Of a DNA stretch of 64,000 bases, positions 57,732 through 64,000 are shown one piece after another. A model generated the notes under the pieces. That model saw only the letters and a list, made by a program, of their open reading frames with translations. It was not told the DNA's origin and did not search any database. The translations under genes were made by a program, and so were the position numbers. The number at the start of each line of letters is the position of its first letter. The stretch's first letter is position 1. Source of the stretch: Certhia americana (Eukaryota; Chordata; Aves; Passeriformes; Certhiidae); the NCBI GenBank assembly GCA_018697195.1, contig CM031858.1, positions 131,267,241-131,331,240 on the forward strand, read 5' to 3'.

Positions 57732-60206
57732 ATCTAGGTGTACTCTAGAACTCAGTAGCCTTCTTGTGAGTCCTATATCTTCAGAGCAAAATTGAGAGGC
57801 TTTTGAGTAAGAAAGGGGAAAAAGAAGGACGCAGTAAAGCAAGCTTTTCCTTGGAGAATATTTGAGCTATTAGCAGGGCAACATATCAGAATATTTTAAT
57901 CACATGTTTCTTAAAACCACCACCTTCAAGTAGAATTATGAAGCTGTGGCCCAATGAAGCTAGAGTTACAAATACATTTTACCATCAGGAAGGAAAATAT
58001 GTAAGTATATAAATTTCCTAAGATATTAGAATCACTATCTTCTATAAGACAAATCATGACAAAATATCCCAGTAGTGACCTAAAAAGTTCCAGACATTTA
58101 GCTCAACAAATTTAAAAGATTTAAACAGAACTTTTAAAAGAAAGAAGAAATAAAAAAACCAAACACCAACCAACTAACCATTTGTTGTCCACTGTTTGGT
58201 GCTGAAAAACGAGATGTTAGCTCTGCAAGCAGTTGCACGTCAAGCTGTGTCATTGCAATGGCTTTCTTACAGCCTCTGTAAGAAAATGGAGAAAATACTG
58301 TTCTCACCCTGATCATTTTTGCACAAACCAGGGGAATGAATGACCTCTTGAACCCAATTTGAATCGTAGAGGCAATCCTATTTGATTGCATATTGGCCAG
58401 TCTTTGTAGCAGAGGGGTAGTGTCAGACTTTTATTGGAGGCTTACTTCTTTTAAAAGGTACAGGTATTTTTTAAACTTCATTGCATTAAATATTTCAACA
58501 GCTCTGAATACTTGAATCATTTGCGGCCGTCCTGAAACACAGGCTCTGATGCAAGCTGAACAATAGGACTCTTAAAATGGTTCTACAACAGTAAAAGTAA
58601 CTTTCCCGAAGTTGTCACCTCCCTGTGCCTGAGGCCAATACCCAGACCATGGTTTCTGAACAATGCTTAACCCTTTTCTTATCTTGTCTTCACTTGCCAA
58701 ATACAAAACAATTAACAATGCCTTTGTTCACTCCGGAGCACGTGGCTAATCCTGCAGGCAGAAGATGTGATTCTCTTGAGCTGCCCTTTTGTTTTTGTGC
58801 GTAGGCTATGCTGGGCAACAGTGTAATTGAATTCTTCAAAGCCAGCTGAACTATGCTGCACCACCTCTGTGGTGAGTACAGACAGAAGGTGGGAACCACA
58901 GACATTTCTAAGCCAAATATCCTCTTCCAGCAATCTTGTTCAGACAGGTATTTACAGAGTTGGGAAGTACCAGTAAACCAATTCTACTGAGAACTAGAAA
59001 GCACAAGAAAATGCTAAACGAACCAGAGCATCCTCTGGCAGGAGGGAGAAGTTGTCCCTGCAATGAGAAGATCACAGGGGAGATAGGGGACACACAGAGC
59101 AGAAGCAGGGCAAAGAGTATACTGGGTTTTGTTAAACAGCTTGCAGCACAGAGAACAGTTGGCAATGCAGCAAAGGCGGGCTGTGTCCCTTCCCAGCTGG
59201 CTAGCAGAGCTCTCAGGGTGTGCTGTGGGGAATGGCTGGCTGTCTGAACAGAGTTCCGTGATCTACAACTCTGCTGTGGTAAGGAGGGGCTGGCAGGAGC
59301 CATGAGACTGCATTTCTTTTCTGGATACATCCCACAGCCTTCATGCTGACCAGCAGTTGAGCAAGAGTGTGTCAGGCTCTGACCCTGTGCAGCATTTAAT
59401 TTCAGCACTGAATGTTCCCTTGGAAAAATTTCTTACCATATGTATCCCACTGCAAAGATTAACTACTTTTTCAGCACAGCTGATACAAGTGCTTGTAAAG
59501 CAAGATGTTAATTCTCTTGAGTTTATCTCACTTGCTGAGCAAGACAGCGATACTGATCCTGTTCAAGTTTTGATGAATAAAGATGACAATCTCGAGTATC
59601 TGTTGTACCTCTGGGAACCCTGACAAAACTCAAGTGTCATCCAGTTCAGAAGTCACCCCTACTGCATCTTAAACGATCTTCCTCCATCGGGTTATTCTGG
59701 ATTCACAGCCACCTCTGTAACAAGTACTTGTCGTTTCTTGTTTTATTAGGCAAAGTGAGAGACATGGAAGTCTCTCTTACAGAGGCTGTGTTGAGGAGGA
59801 TGTGTATCAGTGGCAATATCCAGGCTCTGAAGCCTCCCCACTACCAAAACCTTGCCAAGCAAACCAAATACAGCTAGTTATAAATCAGGAGCGTGACGTG
59901 AAGCCCGATGTTTCCTGCTCTTTCCCATCAGGCTTTTTGAATGGAAATGAATAATTACACAGGAAACTGCTCTGAAGTGATTAGTATTTGCTGCTTATTC
60001 TTTCTTCATTTTTCTTCTGAGAATGTGAGGGTTAAATCCACTGATGTGAAACCGTAAGTGAAAGCAGACATGCAGTTAATTTCTCCTTACAGAGACGAGG
60101 GCTGTGCTGAAAAATATTATAAACAGCATCTGCCTCTCACAGCTCCAGGACCTGAGTTCCTCCTGCCTGGCTGCTAAAGCCCAGCTTGTTGTGCCAGGCT
60201 GAGGGA

Positions 60207-60230
60207 TGCTGCTGCTGCTGCTGCTGCTCC
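60207..60230. repeat. Short CTG trinucleotide repeat
   Basis: About seven GCT/CTG triplets with one interruption (CTCCTG) at the end. It is an intergenic simple repeat. Confidence 0.85.
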
Positions 60231-60580
60231 TGCTTTCCAGTTTGCAGGCACAGGAGCCCAGCAGGGACAGCTGCACAGATGGCCACAGACAAGGTGTTGC
60301 CTTCGTCTGTGCCTTTTACATGTAGGACTCACAGCAGACCCAAGTACAGACCAGCTGGTCCAGCTTGATGCTTGCCAAGCAAGTAACACCCACCCACACA
60401 CTGATCACTCATTGATCCCCCCAGCAGCTGGCACTTGCTCCTTACAGCCCCACACATTGTGGAGAGTGAAAACTACACAGAGACACTTAAGAAAGGTTTA
60501 TAAGAAATGAGGGTGAACAGTGTTTGGCCACACTGCACACGATTGACCTCTTTTATGTCCCTTCTGTCTGATCCTCCATC

Positions 60581-60660
60581 TGCTCCTTCCTGATGCCCCT
60601 GCTCTAATTATTCCCTCCCCTTTGCTCCTTCACAATCCTCTTCCTCTAATTATTCCTTCC
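60581..60660. repeat. Imperfect two-copy repeat, period about 42 bp
   Basis: TGCTCCTTCC..CTCTAATTATTCCCTCC (from 60581) recurs as TGCTCCTTCA..CTCTAATTATTCCTTCC (from 60623) in a pyrimidine-rich stretch. Confidence 0.75.
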
Positions 60661-62029
60661 AAAGTTTTGCATAGTCCCCCTCAAATATCCCAAACCCTAC
60701 TGTTCTTGTTTTCCCCTTATCCCTTACAAACTCCAGGTGACCCTGTTCCAGGCTCTTCAATGGCCCATCAATCAGTAACCTGACACTTTTGGGTTTTGTC
60801 ATTGTCTCTCTTGTCGGTTTTTCACCAGGTTTGCATCTGTGTGTCCTTGTTTATAGAATCACCCTGAATTTATTGGTTTGAATAATTATTTGCTACCTCT
60901 GATTTGAAAAGGTCAGGTCCTTGGTCAACAGCCTTCATGAAGCAGTTGCTCATACATGCACAAGGCATGCATGCAAGGGTTTCATCTCTTACTTTCCTAC
61001 TCTGGTTCTAAAGGACAAGGTCTCTCAATGTTACCACTGAGATAGCCCAGACCCCATGGTTTGTGATTTTCCTTTGGCCTCTTGAATATTTGTAAATACT
61101 GATGTTTCATTTTATAAGAATTTTAGTTTCATTTTTTAATATGAATCTTGGAAATATTTGGCTTATGCATAGAATCTAGTGAAAATGATAAAATCAGTGC
61201 TAAGTGGCTTTTCTTTTTATACACAAAAATGTCTTGTCAGTTTTTAAAAGACAAACTAAGAACAGAGGTTATGTAAAGTTCCTACTTAAAGTATTTTTAA
61301 TTTAATTTACTATAGTGGCTTTATAAGTAGGGATAAAGCATAGTTAGAAACATTCCTCTGTGCCAAGTTAGCTTTTATCTTGAAGTTCCTGTTCTGTGCA
61401 GATGTATGTATGCATGAAATAATGAAGACCCCAAAGTAACCATATAGGGAAGCATTGGAGTACTTTTCAATGTTATAGTTTGATGATAAATTGTGGAATT
61501 TGGTAGCAAGCCAAGATGGATGGCAGTAAATAAATTATGCTTAGGGTCAGGGTAGACATACAGACCTCCTGACAGTATTTTCTTCATTATTTCATCTTGA
61601 GGACATGCAAGCCTCAAATAATAATACATGAAAAATCAGTTGCTTGGTAGGAAGTTCATCTCAAATCTGCATCAGTGCTTGAATATGCAGGACTGTGTCC
61701 TGCCTCCTAACGATGTGTCCCCCCACACCCCACCATCATCAGGGCATTAACTACAGGTAGTGGCAATGACCTTAATGTTACCTCGTGTATCAGTTACACG
61801 AGGAAATTCCAGCCACTCCAATAGCAGCAACTTTAGGAGTGGATTAGGAGGGCACTGTGAAAGAAAACAAACCTTCATGGCTGCAGAATTTAGGGAAAAC
61901 TCAAAACATTCCATGACCTCCTCGGGTATTATCTTTCCTTACAGAGAAATGGAGTTTATTTCTGCTGCTTTGCCACTCAAGAATTGCGAGACAACTACAA
62001 GCTTTGCCGAGCCGGCTGGCCCTCAGCGG

Positions 62030-62358
62030 GCTGGTTTCTAGGCGCAGCGGGCGCGGCGGGGAGCATCCCCCGGAGAAGGGCGCTGGCCCGGCAGCGCTGG
62101 GGCCAGGCTGCCAGCCCGCTGAACGCACTGCCCCCCGCACCCCGAAATCCCCCGTGCTTCGGCTGGGCGGCCCTGGGCTGCTGCTGCGGCTACAGGCGCC
62201 CGCAGGGTCCGCAGAGCTTTCCCCGCCCGCCTGGGCCGTGCCGTGCCGTGCCGTGCTCTCGGTCCCGCCCGCCGGGAGGAGCGGCCCCAGCCCGGCCCCG
62301 CCCCGCGGAACGGCGCGGACAGAGACGCGGAGCGGCGGAGCCCCGAGGAGCCGCGGAG
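62030..62358 (+). promoter_or_regulatory. LAPTM4B: LAPTM4B promoter and 5' UTR in a CpG island
   Basis: Composition shifts abruptly near 62030 from AT-rich to very GC/CpG-rich and stays so to about 62660, spanning exon 1. There is no TATA box. GC boxes are present on the minus strand (CCCCGCCC near 62220-62228 and CCCCGCCCCGC near 62296-62306). Four tandem CCGTG units lie at 62236-62255. The frame of exon 1 stays open upstream to about 61984 but contains no ATG there, so translation probably starts at 62359. Confidence 0.8.
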
Positions 62359-62454
62359 ATGCTGAGCTCGCCCTGGGCGCGCTTCTACTCCAACAGCTGC
62401 TGCCTCTGCTGCCATGTCCGCACCGGCACCATCATCCTCGGCGTCTGGTACCTG
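62359..62454 (+). CDS. LAPTM4B: LAPTM4B exon 1 (partial gene)
   Basis: 32 codons from ATG (context GCGGAGATGC) to CTG with donor GTAAGC, phase 0. After M-L-S-S it reads [20 protein letters not shown], nearly the same as the start of human LAPTM4B and distinctive for this family, then the beginning of the first membrane span (I-I-L-G-V-W-Y-L). LAPTM4B is a four-pass late-endosomal/lysosomal membrane protein linked to ceramide handling, amino-acid-dependent mTORC1 signalling and drug retention. The remaining exons lie beyond the window. The first four residues differ from human M-K-M-V-A. Confidence 0.95.
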
Positions 62455-64000
62455 GTAAGCGTGCCCCTCGCTCCGGGCGCTCGGCGCCGGCTGCAGGGGC
62501 AGTCTGAGGGGCTGCTCTGTGGATGGAGGTGCCGATCGCAGCGGCTCATGCTGCCCAGGCGGGTTTCGGAGGGAGCAGCGGAATGCGCAGGGCAGCGGAG
62601 TGCTCGCTGCCGCTCACCCCGCGGGCACAGGCTGTGCCGAAACTGGGGCATGAAGCGTGTGCGTGCCCAGGGTCAGGGCAGGAGATGCAGTGCACGGGCA
62701 GGCTCGACAGGGTCTCAGCCCAGGAGCTGCGTGGGGGTTGAAAATGTGATGAGTGAAGACCCCTGGAGTGAGGGTTTTCCCCCGAGCTTCAGGGTGGTCT
62801 CAGGCCGGGGCTGGCTGCAGCACACGGGCCCCGCCGGGGCATTAGCTCCAGCAGGGCTGCTCGGCCCCTGGACACACTGCACAGAAAAACGTGTTTTATC
62901 ACCTCTGCTCACCGCTTCATCAAGCAGTCGAGTGTTTGTCCCCTGTGTGGCAGGTAATCGATGGGCAGTAGTGTTTTGGTCTACCTGGTAGGGAGCTGAA
63001 ACCTTCCAGGCAGCTTCCAGTACTTCCATCGCAGGTAGTAGAGAGAGACAGCTTTTCTCTGGCAGGTTTGTAGGACGTGAGCGAGGAATTTACCCTGGAG
63101 GCACCAGGGTTACCATCAGTAACCAAAGGCTATTTGCCACTCAGTTATTTGGCCCGGGGAAAGACTTGGAGAGGAGGAGGCACATTAAGCACTCAGTTCC
63201 TCTCTGGCGATTGTTTCTCTATCCTTTGCTATGTGGGAAAAGCAGTTTTTCCAGAGCTGGTCCAGCCACAGTCGCAGGTTTTTCAGAATGAAAAGAGCTG
63301 GTTTGCTGTAGGTAACGTAGATGCGCTTCTCAGCCTGCTCAGTCTCTTGGCGTGAGGAATCAGTCTCCGAACGACGGCAAGCCTGTGCAGAGCTGTTTGC
63401 CAAGCATCATTTTTCAAATGATTGCAGACGGAAGCAGATTAGACTCGGGCTTATTTGCTACTACTGAAATTCCCTGCAGAAGCAAGTGAAAAATGCAGGG
63501 CTGGTCTCCACTGTAGGACAGCTCATTAAATAAATTCAACCAGTGTATAAAAAAGCTAGGTTGACATTTATGTCCTAGAAATAATATAAAATATTCTATG
63601 TCCTGTAAAATATGTATTTCACCGAGAAAACTGCATTGGTTGAACCATTTCTTGCTCCTAGTTTAATCAAATATGGTTAATGGCAACATCCACAGCGTGT
63701 AGTATCTACAATACTGACTGTATTGTAAAAGATGCCTCTCTTTGCCTGACTGCAATTAAGTTTTGCTAAGTTGTAATATGACCTGAAAGCTTTTGAACAT
63801 TTCTTCTAGGGTGCTTATTATTTCTTTCTGCCTTCGGGTGAATGAAGCCTTTTCACATTGGCTCTACAGAGACAGGGATACGGACGTTTTAGCTGTTCAG
63901 TGGACCTAAAGTTATTTGAGGAAGAGGGAAGTGCATCACCTGGGCTTGGATACAAAGAAAAGCCGATAGCTTTTTAGACTGTTACCTAATCTGTTATAAA
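62455..64000 (+). other. LAPTM4B: LAPTM4B intron 1 (5' part)
   Basis: The CpG island fades by about 62660. The rest is single-copy-looking sequence with no mobile element recognised. The intron continues past the window end. Open frames here (for example 62004-62507 and 62715-63029) are by-products of GC richness. Confidence 0.85.

Larger units (their letters stand above)
52046..62029. other. Intergenic DNA between the CR1 and LAPTM4B
   Basis: No gene is recognised. It contains a 35-nt poly(T) run (55054-55088), a CTG repeat near 60207-60230 and a two-copy 42-bp-period repeat (60581-60660). An open 114-codon + frame lies at 57387-57731 and ends in a basic stretch (N-E-K-A-R-R-R-K-S). A 166-codon minus frame (58908-59408) and an overlapping + frame have no recognisable homology or splice context and are treated as chance. 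Confidence 0.55.

Noticed and set aside
58908..59408. Minus-strand frame of 166 codons with hydrophobic stretches
   Set aside because: No homology, no splice context and an equally open overlapping + frame; probably chance.
61984..62991. Open frame of 335 codons through LAPTM4B exon 1
   Set aside because: It begins at TTG rather than ATG and reads through the exon 1 donor into intron. Only 62359-62454 is real coding sequence.

Overview
This is vertebrate nuclear DNA, almost certainly avian. It is AT-rich, has long introns and two CpG-island promoters, and carries several CR1 LINE 3' ends (one with the ATTCTATG/ATTCTGTG octamer tail) and three LTRs of avian endogenous-retrovirus type. The species cannot be named from the sequence. 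One 10-N assembly gap lies at 12021-12030 inside a microsatellite.

Two protein genes are supported, both on the + strand. MTDH (metadherin/LYRIC/AEG-1) is complete, with 13 coding exons from 13937 to 45200. All 12 splice junctions keep frame and sum to 623 codons plus a stop. Only the first coding exon of LAPTM4B lies in the window (62359-62454), with its promoter before it and intron 1 running off the end. The MTDH-LAPTM4B order and orientation match the human 8q22 arrangement as I know it.

Layout: 1-12317 is intergenic DNA with a minus-strand solo LTR (7512-7950), a 324-bp segment between 15-bp direct repeats (8802-9155), microsatellites, a diverged tandem array of about seven 150-180 bp units (9660-10720) and a CpG-bearing exon-like segment with consensus splice sites (11664-11711). 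A CR1 copy (12318-13502) runs into the MTDH CpG island. MTDH introns hold three more CR1 pieces, an LTR, a perfect 16-bp hairpin and an 86-bp tandem duplication. From 47250 to 62030 is intergenic, dominated by a CR1 of about 2 kb that was split by a solo LTR flanked by an exact CATG target duplication. LAPTM4B begins in the second CpG island.

The most notable points are: a frame-neutral 87-nt exon (MTDH exon 7) with no counterpart in the canonical 582-residue human protein as I recall it; a CR1 end only 434 bp from the MTDH start codon; the diverged tandem array; the exon-like element upstream of MTDH; and an open but AUG-less frame upstream of LAPTM4B. I found no convincing new protein system, RNA gene, tRNA or CRISPR array.
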